Source: UBA830 sp038146925
GTDB lineage: Bacteria > Pseudomonadota > Alphaproteobacteria > MPNO01 > UBA830
Direction of reading: 5' to 3'
Length of the DNA: 64,000 nt
Assembly (NCBI GenBank): GCA_038146925.1
Contig: JAYQSP010000011.1
Coordinates: 682,001 to 746,000 of the forward strand
This document shows positions 1 to 8,665 of the stretch, piece by piece (position 1 is the stretch's first letter; each line of letters starts with the position of its first letter). Both the position numbers and the translations under genes were made by a program. Under the pieces are notes generated by a model, which was not told the DNA's origin, ran no database searches, and saw nothing but the letters and a program-made list of their open reading frames with translations.

Positions 1-1105
1 GCAGGCCGGTCCTGCCGTCCCAGATATCGGCGGGGATCAGTACGGATCCCTCCATCAGGCGCCGGGTGGTGCGCAGCAGGGCGGCGCGCTGTATCTGCGG
101 GATGCCGTTCACCGGATCGCCGGTTTCGAGCTCGACGGAAAATTCGCCGGACGGATGCTCCACCGATATCAGCTTCGGGTTGCCGTCCGGGACCTCGGCG
201 ATATCGCTGGCGGTCGACCCCGGCAGCACGCAGGCCGTTCCCACGGTTACCGCCGCCAGCACGCCGATCGAGGCGTGGCACACATGGGGGATGAAACAGC
301 GCGTGTTGATGGTCCCGCCCTTCGCGGACGGCGAGACCAGACACATCTTGGGCACGACTTTCTCGGTCACGTCGCCGAGATTCATGGCCTCGCCGATCTG
401 CAGGCGGATCGATTCCAGCCGCTTCTTCACGTCTTCCGCCGCGTTAAGCTCGTCCCGCGTCTCGTACCCCGTGACGCCCACGTCTTCCGCTTTCAGCAGC
501 ACGACCGGCATCCCGTTGTCGATGCAGGTGATGTCGACCCCGTCCACGGTGTCGACCACGTTCCCGGTCGGCAGCAGCGATCCGCAGGCGGACCCCGCGG
601 TGTCGAGAAAATCGATCATCACCGGGGCGGAGGTGCCGGGCGATCCGTCGATGCGCGCGTCGCCGTCATAGGTGACGATGCCGCCCGGCGTCTGGATATG
701 CACGTCGCACAGGTTGCCGGAATTGACCATGTGGATGCGCACCGTCGTGCGGCCGTCTTCGGCGTCGATCAGCCCGTGTTCGAGGGCGAACGGCGCGACG
801 CCGGCCAGCATGTTGCCGCAATTCGGCGTCACGTCGACCATTGGCTGGTCGATTTTCACCTGGCAGAACAGGTAGTCGAGATCGGCCTTGCCGTCGGCCG
901 ACTTGCTGACGATCGCGACCTTGCTGGTCAGCGGATCGGCGCCGCCCAGCCCGTCGATCTGGCGTGCGTCGGGCGATCCCATGATGGCAAGCAGCACGCG
1001 GTCGCGAAGATTCGGGTCCGACGGCAGGTCCGAGGCCAGAAAGTAAGGGCCCTTGGAGGTGCCGCCGCGCTGGATCACGCAGGGGATTTTGGTCTGGATG
1101 GCCAT
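1..1105 (-). CDS. galD: 4-oxalomesaconate tautomerase (PrpF/GalD family), 3' end cut by window edge
   Basis: Reads leftward from ATG 1103-1105 for 368 codons and is still open at base 1, so only the last few residues are missing (family about 360 residues). The start of the protein carries QRGGTSKG and, slightly later, MGSPDARQIDGLGGADPLTS, the signature of the PrpF fold; further on are NCGNMLAG and VTCIDNGMPVVLL, which include the conserved cysteine-containing motif of these cofactor-free isomerases. The close overall resemblance is to GalD, which converts the keto form of 4-oxalomesaconate to the enol form in gallate and protocatechuate 4,5-cleavage pathways. PrpF (2-methylaconitate isomerase) and methylitaconate isomerase are the alternatives. 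No other gene of the 4,5-cleavage pathway is beside it in this window. Confidence 0.85.
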   Translation of the reverse strand, partial: MAIQTKIPCVIQRGGTSKGPYFLASDLPSDPNLRDRVLLAIMGSPDARQIDGLGGADPLTSKVAIVSKSADGKADLDYLFCQVKIDQPMVDVTPNCGNMLAGVAPFALEHGLIDAEDGRTTVRIHMVNSGNLCDVHIQTPGGIVTYDGDARIDGSPGTSAPVMIDFLDTAGSACGSLLPTGNVVDTVDGVDITCIDNGMPVVLLKAEDVGVTGYETRDELNAAEDVKKRLESIRLQIGEAMNLGDVTEKVVPKMCLVSPSAKGGTINTRCFIPHVCHASIGVLAAVTVGTACVLPGSTASDIAEVPDGNPKLISVEHPSGEFSVELETGDPVNGIPQIQRAALLRTTRRLMEGSVLIPADIWDGRTGL

Positions 1106-1170
1106 GATATTGCGGTCGTTGTTCCTGTCCGCGGATCATAGCCCAGTGGCCGGTACGCTTCTACACAGGC

Positions 1171-1863
1171 CTAGCCGGCCGCGGATGCCTTCATCGCGGG
1201 CGAGGCGGCGGCAAAGCTGTCGACCAGCATGTCGGCGAACAGATCCTGTCCGCGCGCATCCAGATGAAAGTCGTCGTGGCGCAGTTCCGCGCCGAGCGCG
1301 TCCGTGTCCGGACCGGCGAAAATGTTCCTGTCCTGATCGACGATGCCCTGCTGGGCCTGCCGCACGGCGGAACTTGTCCGCCCGAGGTGATAGGATGCCC
1401 GGCAAACGAAAACCGGGGCATCGATACCCCGGTCTCTCAGGAAACCGATCAGGCCTTCCAGCGCCGGCCGGTAAGCCGCTTCGCCGGTCATCATCAGCGT
1501 ATCGCGCTCGCCCTGATGCCAGACGACATGGGTAAATTCGATCTCCGCCGCTTTTGCCGCGTCGAGAGCTGCCGGGACCCGGGTATGATGTTTGCCGCCG
1601 GGCGCCCAGTCGGCCATCGCCGTGCCGCCATGAGACAGGTTGACCAGAATGACTTCGTCCACCCCCTGCCGGGCGATCAGTTTCGGCGCGAAACGCGTCC
1701 ACACGCTGCCGCCGCCGCCGCTGGCGCCGGGCAGCGGATCGACCGCCGGCAGGAAAGATCCCTGGTGAAACACCCGGCAGTGCGGGCCGCCATTGGCGCG
1801 AACGGGGCCGTGATTGGCTGCGTTGGACTGGCCCAGGATCAGGATGCGGGCTTGGTTCTTCAT
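1171..1863 (-). CDS. SGNH-fold carbohydrate esterase / sialate O-acetylesterase-like protein
   Basis: A cytoplasmic-looking protein of 230 residues if started at ATG 1861-1863 (KNQARILILGQSNAANHG); an upstream alternative start at 1899 would add 12 residues that do not fit the family. Block I is ILILGQSN, with the nucleophilic serine in GQSN, followed by SHGGTAMADW and VWHQGERD, and a C-terminal HDDFHLDARGQ that supplies the catalytic Asp/His pair. This order is that of the sialate O-acetylesterase (DUF303) branch of SGNH hydrolases, which remove acetyl groups from sugars. No signal peptide is visible, so it probably acts inside the cell. It lies 65 bases downstream of the galD start, same strand, and could be in another transcription unit. 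The substrate is unknown. Confidence 0.75.
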   Translation of the reverse strand: MKNQARILILGQSNAANHGPVRANGGPHCRVFHQGSFLPAVDPLPGASGGGGSVWTRFAPKLIARQGVDEVILVNLSHGGTAMADWAPGGKHHTRVPAALDAAKAAEIEFTHVVWHQGERDTLMMTGEAAYRPALEGLIGFLRDRGIDAPVFVCRASYHLGRTSSAVRQAQQGIVDQDRNIFAGPDTDALGAELRHDDFHLDARGQDLFADMLVDSFAAASPAMKASAAG

Positions 1864-1962
1864 CGCGGTCACGCTTCTCCGAATTAAACCGGCGCACACA
1901 GGGCGCAGTCGGAGAATGGTGAACCGTCAGCGTTAAAACGCGTTTAACGCCCGGAACTAGGC

Positions 1963-2661
1963 TTATTCCGCGGCGCTGGCCACGTTTTTCGCGCCGAGCA
2001 CGTTCTCGATCACGTCATCGGTCGAGCGCACGTCGCCGAAGCTCTGATACACGGACGTCAGGCCGACGATGTGATCTTCCCGGTTGCGTGATGCGTTGCA
2101 GTCTTCGACCATGATCGCGCGGTAGCCGATCATCATCGCGTCGCGGGCGGTGGATTCGCAGCACATGTTGGTCAGCGTGCCGCCGACGAGGACGTTTTCG
2201 ATGCCGCGTGCCTGGAGCTGGTCGTGCAGATCGGACGAGCCCTGGACCAGCGCGCTGAAGCGGGTTTTCTCCGATATCAGGTCTTCGTCGCGCACGTCCA
2301 GATCCTTGTGGATCGCGTGGCCTTCGGTGCCGCGGGTCAGCCCGTTCTTGTGGGCTTTCATCTTTTCCTCGGTGAAGAAATTGTCGTGATAGATGGGCCA
2401 CAGGCTGGGGCCGTCTTCGGTTTCGGCGACCGTCAGCACCACCCAGACCACCAGCCCGCCGCCGTCGCGTACGACGCCGGCCAGCCGGTTGATGTTGGGC
2501 ATGATGTCGAGGCAGGGCTGCACGCCGTCGACGAAGAAGTTCTGCATGTCGATGACCAGAAAGGCCGTTTTCGTCGGATCGAAGGATTCGAACACGTTCA
2601 GCCGCCCGCGCTTTTCCATGACGCGGTCGATGACGTGCTGGGGCATTTGGAAATCGCTCAT
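1963..2661 (-). CDS. isochorismatase-family cysteine hydrolase
   Basis: 232 residues from ATG 2659-2661, which has a good GGGAGA ribosome site; the frame stays open far upstream but only this start has the site. The catalytic triad of the family is visible: D38 in FLVIDMQNFF, K132 in SEKTRFSAL and C167 in GTLTNMCCESTARDA, preceded by the cis-peptide GG. Members hydrolyse amides or vinyl ethers such as N-carbamoylsarcosine, ureidoacrylate, biuret, nicotinamide or isochorismate. The substrate cannot be read from sequence; the protein is probably an amidohydrolase. A second, different member is present at 16410-17114. The next gene upstream on this strand encodes an Asp-box propeller protein with a 71-base gap. 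Confidence 0.88.
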   Translation of the reverse strand: MSDFQMPQHVIDRVMEKRGRLNVFESFDPTKTAFLVIDMQNFFVDGVQPCLDIMPNINRLAGVVRDGGGLVVWVVLTVAETEDGPSLWPIYHDNFFTEEKMKAHKNGLTRGTEGHAIHKDLDVRDEDLISEKTRFSALVQGSSDLHDQLQARGIENVLVGGTLTNMCCESTARDAMMIGYRAIMVEDCNASRNREDHIVGLTSVYQSFGDVRSTDDVIENVLGAKNVASAAE

Positions 2662-2732
2662 GTTTCTCTCCCTTGGATTGCCATCAGGGTACCGTTTACC
2701 CCGGGGCGCTGACAAATTTTCGTTACGGACGG

Positions 2733-3731
2733 CTACGCCGCCTGTACCGCTTGCGATGGCGTCGGCGCCCAGGCGATCATCCGCAGCTCGCCGAGCTCGC
2801 GCCTCATTTTTTCCCATTTCTCGCCACCGTCGGTGGACCGGAAAATCTGGCCCATGATGGTGCAGCAGAAGATCAGCATCGGATCGGCCGGATTGGCGCC
2901 GATCCACCAGATGGTGGAATTGACCGGCGTCGGCAGGCCGGCGTCTTCCCAGGTTTCGCCCCAGTCGCGGCTGCGCAGCAGCAGGCCTGTTTCCCCCGAC
3001 GGCCTGTCGCCGACCGACAGGAACAGGGTGCCGGAATTGTCGGGCCGCCGCGCCATGCAGCGAAAATAGGGCCACGGCGCCTGCGGCACGTCGACGAAGT
3101 TCCAAGTCTCCCCGTTGTCGTCCGAACGGTGAAGACCCAGCTCGGTCGAGCAGAGAATACGCCGCGCGCCCAGATTGTCGATAATGACCAGATTATGCGT
3201 GTCGTCGGTGCGCAGCCCGTCGCCCAGGCGTTGCCAGCTCCGGCCCCGGTCGTGCGAGCGCCAGATCGCGTCGATCTCGATGGTGGCCCAGATCGTATCC
3301 GGCTCCGTCGGGTCGAACTGGATGGATGTCACGCGCGGCGTGTTGATGAATTCGCATTCCGATGCGTTGCCGAGCGGCGCCTTGCGCCAGCTGATCCCCC
3401 CGTCTTCGGAGATATAGATCGCCGCCGGGCGCGTGCCGGCGACGATGAAATCGGCGTCGTCCGGGTGCTGTTCGATCTGCAGGATATGCATCCCGTCCAT
3501 CGGCGACGGAACGTAGTTCCACCGCTTGGCGGCCGGATCCCAGCGATACACGCCGATATCCGTCCCCGACAGCACCTCGCCCGGCCGGTCGGCATGGGTG
3601 GACACGCACCAGCATCGCGATTCGTTGTAGACGCCGCCGGTGTTCGTATGCGCCCGGTTCCATGTTTCGCCGGTATCGTCTGAGAACCAGACCGAATGGC
3701 CGACGGAGGCGGCGTAGGCGGTAACGTCCAT
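2733..3731 (-). CDS. Asp-box (BNR/sialidase-type) beta-propeller protein, cytoplasmic
   Basis: 332 residues from ATG 3729-3731 (MDVTAYAASVGHSVW). Six Asp-box repeats of the form S-x-D-x-G-x-x-W are visible: SDDTGETW, SEDGGISW, SHDRGRSW, SDDNGETW, SRDWGETW and STDGGEKW, spread evenly along the chain, so it should fold as a six- or seven-bladed propeller. Such repeats occur in sialidases, VPS10/sortilin, xyloglucanases and photosystem II assembly factor YCF48. There is no signal peptide and no recognised catalytic residues of a sialidase (no FRIP motif), so a glycosidase name is not justified. It sits directly upstream of the isochorismatase-like gene on the same strand and may be co-transcribed. 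Function unknown. Confidence 0.8.
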   Translation of the reverse strand: MDVTAYAASVGHSVWFSDDTGETWNRAHTNTGGVYNESRCWCVSTHADRPGEVLSGTDIGVYRWDPAAKRWNYVPSPMDGMHILQIEQHPDDADFIVAGTRPAAIYISEDGGISWRKAPLGNASECEFINTPRVTSIQFDPTEPDTIWATIEIDAIWRSHDRGRSWQRLGDGLRTDDTHNLVIIDNLGARRILCSTELGLHRSDDNGETWNFVDVPQAPWPYFRCMARRPDNSGTLFLSVGDRPSGETGLLLRSRDWGETWEDAGLPTPVNSTIWWIGANPADPMLIFCCTIMGQIFRSTDGGEKWEKMRRELGELRMIAWAPTPSQAVQAA

Positions 3732-3912
3732 GTTTCCGGTTCCTGTATTGGTACACGCAAATGGTAACCGCGGCGGGCGCAGGCGCAAAGTATCGGGCGC
3801 ATCCCCGTTTTGTCATGTCCGTGAGGGTACGAAGTTAACTATAACACTGTGGAATGATAGAGATCCGCCGTTTAACTCGGATTGGTCGCCCTCAACGCGG
3901 TTTCTCGCGACC

Positions 3913-4521
3913 TCACCTGCTCCCGATCCTGCCCACCGCCATATCGATGCGCCGGCAGAACGCCTCGACGCGCTCCGCGTCCGCCCCGATCGTGTCGTAC
4001 AGGCTCAGCATCTCGTAACTCGCCTGGGGCGCACAGCCTCTCAACATGACGCCCTTGATGAACCGCTTTACCGGGTGCCGGACCATCAGATTGTCGATCC
4101 ACCAGCGCGACGCCAGGGTGGTGATCACCAGGCAGTGCTCCAGCCCCGTCAGGCTGGGCATGATGGTCCGCTTGTCGGGGGTATGGGTGAAGGCGATGCG
4201 CGGACCCCACACCCGGTCGAACCAGCCCTTGAGCCGCGCGGGCACGTTGAACCACCAGGTCGGGAATATGAGGATCAAGGTTTTGGTGCGCTGAAGCTGG
4301 GCGATCCGGTCGGCGATTTCCGCGTCGTCGAACCGGTCGGTGAAATAGCTTTCCCGCTCGGCCACCGTCAGGCTGGCCGAGAACGCGTCGGCATAGAGAT
4401 CCAGATGTTCGTAGGCGATCCCCTGCGCTTTCAGCCCCGCTTCCACCCGTTCCACCAGATGGTGGCACAGGCTGTCCTTCAGCGGGTGGCAGGAAACCAG
4501 CAGGCAGGAGGATTCGGCCAC
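3913..4521 (-). CDS. flavodoxin-fold NAD(P)H:quinone oxidoreductase
   Basis: 202 residues, GTG start with an AGGAA ribosome site about 8 bases upstream. The fold of the MdaB/KefF/NQO1 group is indicated by an N-terminal strand ending in the loop SCHPLKDSLCHHL (FMN/FAD phosphate loop), LILIFPTWWFNVPARLKGWFDRVW (residues about 82-105, with the WW flavin-contact pair) and ALSRWW-like LASRWW further on. Family members reduce quinones by two electrons, protecting against redox cycling of aromatic intermediates. The gene stands alone between two 100-180 base gaps. KefF-type ancillary function is unlikely because no potassium efflux gene is adjacent. Confidence 0.8.
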   Translation of the reverse strand: MAESSCLLVSCHPLKDSLCHHLVERVEAGLKAQGIAYEHLDLYADAFSASLTVAERESYFTDRFDDAEIADRIAQLQRTKTLILIFPTWWFNVPARLKGWFDRVWGPRIAFTHTPDKRTIMPSLTGLEHCLVITTLASRWWIDNLMVRHPVKRFIKGVMLRGCAPQASYEMLSLYDTIGADAERVEAFCRRIDMAVGRIGSR

Positions 4522-4631
4522 GGCTCAATTCCTGTTCTTGGGTGTCGGGCTTTCTATCCGCCGGCGAAAAAACGGGCCGGCGCGCCGGCCGGGTCGGCAT
4601 CAGGTTTCCGCACCGGACCCGGCCTGCTGAA

Positions 4632-5408
4632 TCACCCGTTGTTGAAGTCGGGCTTCCGCTTTTCTACGAAGGCGGCCATGCCTTCTTTCTGCTGATCGGT
4701 GCCGAAGCTGGCGTGGAACATCCGGCGTTCGAAGCGCACGCCTTCCGACAGGGTGGTTTCGTAGGCGCGGTTGACCGATTCCTTGATGATCATGTTGGCG
4801 TTGAGGGATTTCTCGGCGATGGCCTGGGCGGTTTTCACGGCTTCGTCGATCAGCTCGGCCGCCGGGACGACGCGCGACACGAGGCCCGAGCGTTCGGCTT
4901 CGTCCGCATCCATGAAGCGGCCGGTCAGGCACATTTCCATGGCCTTGGACTTGCCGACGAAGCGCGTCAGGCGCTGGGTGCCGCCGGCTCCCGGCGGGAT
5001 GCCGAGATTGACTTCCGGCTGGCCGAACCTGGCGCTGTCGGCGGCGAGGATGAAATCGCACATCATGGCGACCTCGCAGCCGCCGCCGAGGGCGAAGCCC
5101 GCCACTGCGGCGATCACCGGCTTGCGGGTCCGGGTCAGGCGTTCCCAGCCGGCGGTGATGAAGTCCTCGCGATAGGCTTCCATCCAGGTCTTGTCCTGCA
5201 TTTCCTTGATGTCGGCGCCGGCGGCGAAGGCCTTCTCACTGCCGGTCAGGACCATTGCGCCGATGGCGTCGTCGGCTTCGAACGCGTCCAGCGCCTCGGT
5301 CAGTTCCGCCATCAGGGGCGACGACAGCGCGTTCAGCGCTTCCGGCCGGTTGAGGGTGATGAGGCCCACATTGCCCCGCGTTTCGACGATAATGTTTTCG
5401 TAAGCCAT
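4632..5408 (-). CDS. enoyl-CoA hydratase (crotonase family)
   Basis: 258 residues, the usual family length, ATG start with AGGAGA site. The oxyanion-hole segment AAGADIKEM (about 62-70) and the two catalytic glutamates are present: E112 in GGGCEVAMMCDF and E132 in FGQPEVNLGIPPGAGGTQRL, matching mitochondrial short-chain enoyl-CoA hydratase. It should add water to trans-2-enoyl-CoA, for instance crotonyl- or methacrylyl-CoA. The gene follows the 3-hydroxyisobutyryl-CoA hydrolase gene by 26 bases, so the two probably form an operon; in valine breakdown these are consecutive steps (methacrylyl-CoA to 3-hydroxyisobutyryl-CoA to free acid). A role in general beta-oxidation is the alternative. Confidence 0.92.
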   Translation of the reverse strand: MAYENIIVETRGNVGLITLNRPEALNALSSPLMAELTEALDAFEADDAIGAMVLTGSEKAFAAGADIKEMQDKTWMEAYREDFITAGWERLTRTRKPVIAAVAGFALGGGCEVAMMCDFILAADSARFGQPEVNLGIPPGAGGTQRLTRFVGKSKAMEMCLTGRFMDADEAERSGLVSRVVPAAELIDEAVKTAQAIAEKSLNANMIIKESVNRAYETTLSEGVRFERRMFHASFGTDQQKEGMAAFVEKRKPDFNNG

Positions 5409-5434
5409 GGATGTCTCCTGTCGGCAAAAGGTTG

Positions 5435-6496
5435 TCAGTTAAGGGCGAGTTCCTGGTCGCCCAGCGATTCGAAATGTGCGTCGATATAGTCCGGCGTGAC
5501 CTCGGCCAGCGTCGCCGGCTGCCACTGCGGATTGCGGTCCTTGTCGATCAGCGCCGCCCGGATGCCTTCGTAAAAATCGTGGCGCAGCAGCACCTGGGAG
5601 ACCAGCCGGTATTCGAGAATCAGCGCATCCCGGATCGTGATGTCGGGGTTTTCGGTGATCTGCCGGGCGGTCATTTTCAGGCTTGTCGGCGACATGCGGT
5701 CGAAGGCGGCCAGCGCGTCCGCCGCCAGGTCGGAGCCGTCGCCCTGCAGCGTGGCGACGATGGTTTCCATGTCGTCGGCGGCGAACAGCCGGTCGATATC
5801 GGCCTGCTGCGCCCGCAGTTTCGATGCGCCGGGATCGGACGCGAATTTTCCCAGGATGCCGTCGACGACGGCGAACCGGTCCCCAGAAAAACCGGCCCCG
5901 GTCAACGCCTCGAGGAGGGCAGGGTGTCTGCCGCTCGGCACATGATGCGTGCCGAAACCGGCATGGAGAGCGTCGGCGGTATCCAGCCGCGCCCCGGTCA
6001 GTCCCAGATACAGGCCGATCCGTCCCGGACAGGCATTGAGAAACAGCGTGGCGCCCACATCCGGCAGCAGGCCGATGCCGGTTTCCGGCATGGCAGCCAT
6101 GATATTGTCGCCCATCACCCGGTACCGTCCGTTGACCGAGATGCCGAGCCCTCCGCCCATGACGATCCCGTCGATCAGGCAGATATAGGGCTTGGGGAAC
6201 TCGGCGATGGCGGTGTCCATCGCGTATTCCACCTGGAAGAAACGCCGTGCCGCGACCGGGTCTTCCCTGCCGGCGGCCGCGACCTGCCTGACGTCGCCCC
6301 CGGCGCAGAACGCGCGGTCGCCTTCCGCGGTCACGACGACGGCGTCGATCGCATCGTCGTCGCGCCAGGCCGTCAACAGGTCGAGCATGGTCGCGCACAT
6401 CCCGTTCGTCAGGGAGTTGAGCGCGCCGGGGTTGTTCAGGTGTATCCGGCCGATTGTCCCCTCGACCGAGGAGACGATTTCCCGAGTTTCGGACAT
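5435..6496 (-). CDS. 3-hydroxyisobutyryl-CoA hydrolase (HIBCH-type)
   Basis: 353 residues from ATG 6494-6496 (MSETREIVSS); a start 18 codons upstream is possible but lacks family similarity. It is a crotonase-fold protein with the extra C-terminal region typical of HIBCH: GGDVRQVAAAG for the oxyanion hole, GIVMGGGLGISVNGRYRV, MPETGIGLLPDVGAT with the catalytic Glu and Asp, and a C-terminal GIRAALIDKDRNPQW that marks this hydrolase group. It releases 3-hydroxyisobutyrate (or 3-hydroxypropionate) from the CoA thioester during valine catabolism. It is the first gene of a two-gene leftward operon with the enoyl-CoA hydratase. No valine dehydrogenase genes are adjacent. Confidence 0.9.
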   Translation of the reverse strand: MSETREIVSSVEGTIGRIHLNNPGALNSLTNGMCATMLDLLTAWRDDDAIDAVVVTAEGDRAFCAGGDVRQVAAAGREDPVAARRFFQVEYAMDTAIAEFPKPYICLIDGIVMGGGLGISVNGRYRVMGDNIMAAMPETGIGLLPDVGATLFLNACPGRIGLYLGLTGARLDTADALHAGFGTHHVPSGRHPALLEALTGAGFSGDRFAVVDGILGKFASDPGASKLRAQQADIDRLFAADDMETIVATLQGDGSDLAADALAAFDRMSPTSLKMTARQITENPDITIRDALILEYRLVSQVLLRHDFYEGIRAALIDKDRNPQWQPATLAEVTPDYIDAHFESLGDQELALN

Positions 6497-6634
6497 TTTT
6501 CCATCGCGTTTGTTGCCGGGGAAACCTATCGGCTTCGCCGCGCGGGTCAAGCGGTCTTGTGCACCGCAATATTCGGGTTGCAGTGCGATGAAACCGCGTT
6601 AAAGATCGTTGCGCCGCTGCCTGAGAGGATTTTT

Positions 6635-7090
6635 ATGCCCGACCGATTTTTCGAAGACTTTGAAACCGGCCAAAGCTGGACCTATCCCGCCTGGGTGCTG
6701 GACGAAGGGGCGCTGATCGAGTTCGCCAAACGCCACGATCCGCAACCCATGCACACGGATCCCGATTCCGAGGCCGCGGCCGCCTATGGCGGCGTGATCG
6801 CCAGTGGGTGGCAGACCGCGCTGGACTGCATCACGCCGTTTCTGGACGACGTGATGAAGAACACCGCCGGACTGGCGTCGCCCGGATTCGACGAATTCCA
6901 GTGGCTCCGGCCCGTGCGGCCGGGAGAGCCCATCACGCCGCGCACGGAAATTCTGGAGACGCGTGCGTCTAAATCGAAACCGGATCGCGGGATCGTCAAA
7001 CTGCAGTTCAGCGGGTCCAACGCCGATGGCGACGTGGTGTGGCGGGCCGTCGGGTCGTTTTTCATCGGAACGCGGGCAGGGGGCTTATGA
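6635..7090 (+). CDS. MaoC-like hot-dog hydratase
   Basis: 151 residues from ATG 6635, which has a GAGAGG ribosome site; the same frame is open far upstream but that part is antisense to the HIBCH gene. The N-terminal FEDFETGQSW and the hydratase motif around residues 32-55 (FAKRHDPQPMHTDP then YGGVIASGW) place it in the MaoC dehydratase family, with Asp and His of the motif as likely catalytic residues. Such single-domain proteins hydrate enoyl-CoA substrates (R-specific) or mesaconyl-type CoA esters. It is divergent from the enoyl-CoA hydratase operon and ends just before a strong rightward terminator, so it is a single-gene unit. Confidence 0.85.
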   Translation: MPDRFFEDFETGQSWTYPAWVLDEGALIEFAKRHDPQPMHTDPDSEAAAAYGGVIASGWQTALDCITPFLDDVMKNTAGLASPGFDEFQWLRPVRPGEPITPRTEILETRASKSKPDRGIVKLQFSGSNADGDVVWRAVGSFFIGTRAGGL

Positions 7091-7150
7091 CCGGCAACAG
7101 CAGTGCTCGCCCGGCGAGAGAATTGTTCGCGGAAAACGCGCTTCATTCGT

Positions 7151-7189
7151 CCCCTCTCCCCTCAGGGGCGAGGGGATTTTATTTTTTTC
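7151..7189 (+). terminator. Rho-independent terminator of the MaoC gene
   Basis: An 11-base stem (7151-7161 with 7165-7175, one mismatch) closes a 3-base loop and is followed by ATTTTATTTTTTT. It lies 60 bases after the MaoC-like stop codon. Its T-tract overlaps the last codons of the convergent symporter gene. Confidence 0.8.
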
Positions 7190-8552
7190 GCCGCTCCGCC
7201 AGGATCCCCGCCCAGAACGCGCCGCACCCGATTACCAGCACGCCGATGCAGATGATCAGCAGCTTCGAATATTTGTGCGCCACGCCGGTGAGCGGTTCGA
7301 TCAAGGATAACGCGCCGCCCGCCTCCCCGAAGTAGAGCGCCGCGCCCGTCATGGCGGCGGCGAAGGCCACCGCGAAGCTCCATGTCGGCGCGGTTCTGTT
7401 TCCCCAGATCGAGAAGAATATCACCGGCGCCAGGAACATCGACGCGGTGCCACTGACCGCGACGGCGCTGAACAGGTCTTTCGATCCCAAAAATACGAAA
7501 ATCAGACCGCCCAGCATGAACGCCGCCATGGCTATACGCCCGTTGCCGACGGTCTCCCGCCCCAGCTTCATGTCGACGACCGACAGTTTCGCGGCCGAGG
7601 ACAGGGTGGAATCGAGGGTCGAGACCGACGAGACGATGATCGCGAAATTGAACAGCAGCATGGTCTGCGGGCCGAGCAGGCGTTCCAACGTGACGACCAT
7701 GCTCTCGCCGGCTTCCCTGTACAGACCAGCATGTACCCCGAGTAGGCCGAAGGCGAGGATGCAGACGATGCCGAGCCAGGCGGCGTGATAGAAGCTTTTG
7801 CGCGTGGTCTCCCGGTCCGCGAGGAATCCCCGGTCCATCATGACAGGGTCGTGCAGCGGGTAGCTCCACACCTGCAGCAGGGCGACGGCGAGCAGTATCC
7901 AGCCGGGCCCGCCGATATCGGGGCTGCTCACGGCGAGTGCCGGGATGTCATAGCCGCTAACCATACCGGTCTGGATCACCAGCGCGACGATTACGGCGAT
8001 CAGGACGTTCATCTGGAAGACGTCGGTGCGCAGCGACGCGCTCAGGCCCCCGAGCAGGGAATACCCCAGCGCGACCAGCGCCAGAATGACGATGGACGCG
8101 ATGTAAGCCGTGGACCCCGCCGCCCCGAAGATGATGCCGATGACCAGCAGATTGGCAAAAACCTCCGACAGCAGGCGCACCGCGACGAGCACGTTGTAGC
8201 AGCGGACCCCCAGCTTGCCGTATCGGTCCTCGAGGAAGGCCTGCACCGAGGAAAACCCGTGCCGGAACCGGATCGCATCGACGATCCAGGCGCCGGTCAG
8301 GAACGACAGGTAATAGGCCGCATAGGCGACCGTCCCGGCGACGCCGTAAAAATACCCTAGGATTGCGGTGTTCATCAGCGACCGGGCGAATACCCAGGTG
8401 GTGACCTGCGAGAAGACGAGGGTCAGCAGGCCAGGCGCCGTGCCGTCCGACGCGGCGCCGCGAAAAAACCCGGCGGCGGTCACCGTTTTCGGCGACAGCC
8501 AGAAAGAGCCGATGGCCAGCAGGCCGAGCGCGGCGGCGAGCGTAAGCGACAT
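7179..8552 (-). CDS. sodium:solute symporter family (SSS) permease
   Basis: 457 residues, almost wholly hydrophobic, with about 12-13 predicted membrane spans starting at the N-terminus and a short basic tail (AERRKK). Features typical of SSS proteins are the early TWVFARSLMNTA region, a long run of spans, and VSSVSTLDSTLSSAAKLSVVD (about residues 312-332), the TM8 region that holds Na2-site serine/threonine residues. It should import an unknown small solute with sodium. The basic tail is encoded by the T-tract of the opposite terminator. The gene is alone, with the decayed lipid-kinase remnant upstream. Confidence 0.85.
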   Translation of the reverse strand: MSLTLAAALGLLAIGSFWLSPKTVTAAGFFRGAASDGTAPGLLTLVFSQVTTWVFARSLMNTAILGYFYGVAGTVAYAAYYLSFLTGAWIVDAIRFRHGFSSVQAFLEDRYGKLGVRCYNVLVAVRLLSEVFANLLVIGIIFGAAGSTAYIASIVILALVALGYSLLGGLSASLRTDVFQMNVLIAVIVALVIQTGMVSGYDIPALAVSSPDIGGPGWILLAVALLQVWSYPLHDPVMMDRGFLADRETTRKSFYHAAWLGIVCILAFGLLGVHAGLYREAGESMVVTLERLLGPQTMLLFNFAIIVSSVSTLDSTLSSAAKLSVVDMKLGRETVGNGRIAMAAFMLGGLIFVFLGSKDLFSAVAVSGTASMFLAPVIFFSIWGNRTAPTWSFAVAFAAAMTGAALYFGEAGGALSLIEPLTGVAHKYSKLLIICIGVLVIGCGAFWAGILAERRKK

Positions 8553-8665
8553 TCCTAATTATCCCGTGATCCCGATAATCTCCGCCCCGGCTGAGTGCCG
8601 GTGGCGGCGTTGCATTCTAATATGTCCTTCGCCGGGTGGAACGCAATTGACGAAACCGTGATGCG

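Noticed and set aside
3872..4600. A 242-codon leftward frame overlapping the quinone reductase
   Set aside because: Shifted frame of the flavodoxin-fold gene; arginine/proline rich with no motif.
5411..6634. Upstream extension of the MaoC gene by over 400 codons
   Set aside because: This part is antisense to the HIBCH gene; the MaoC fold starts at 6635 where a GAGAGG ribosome site is present.
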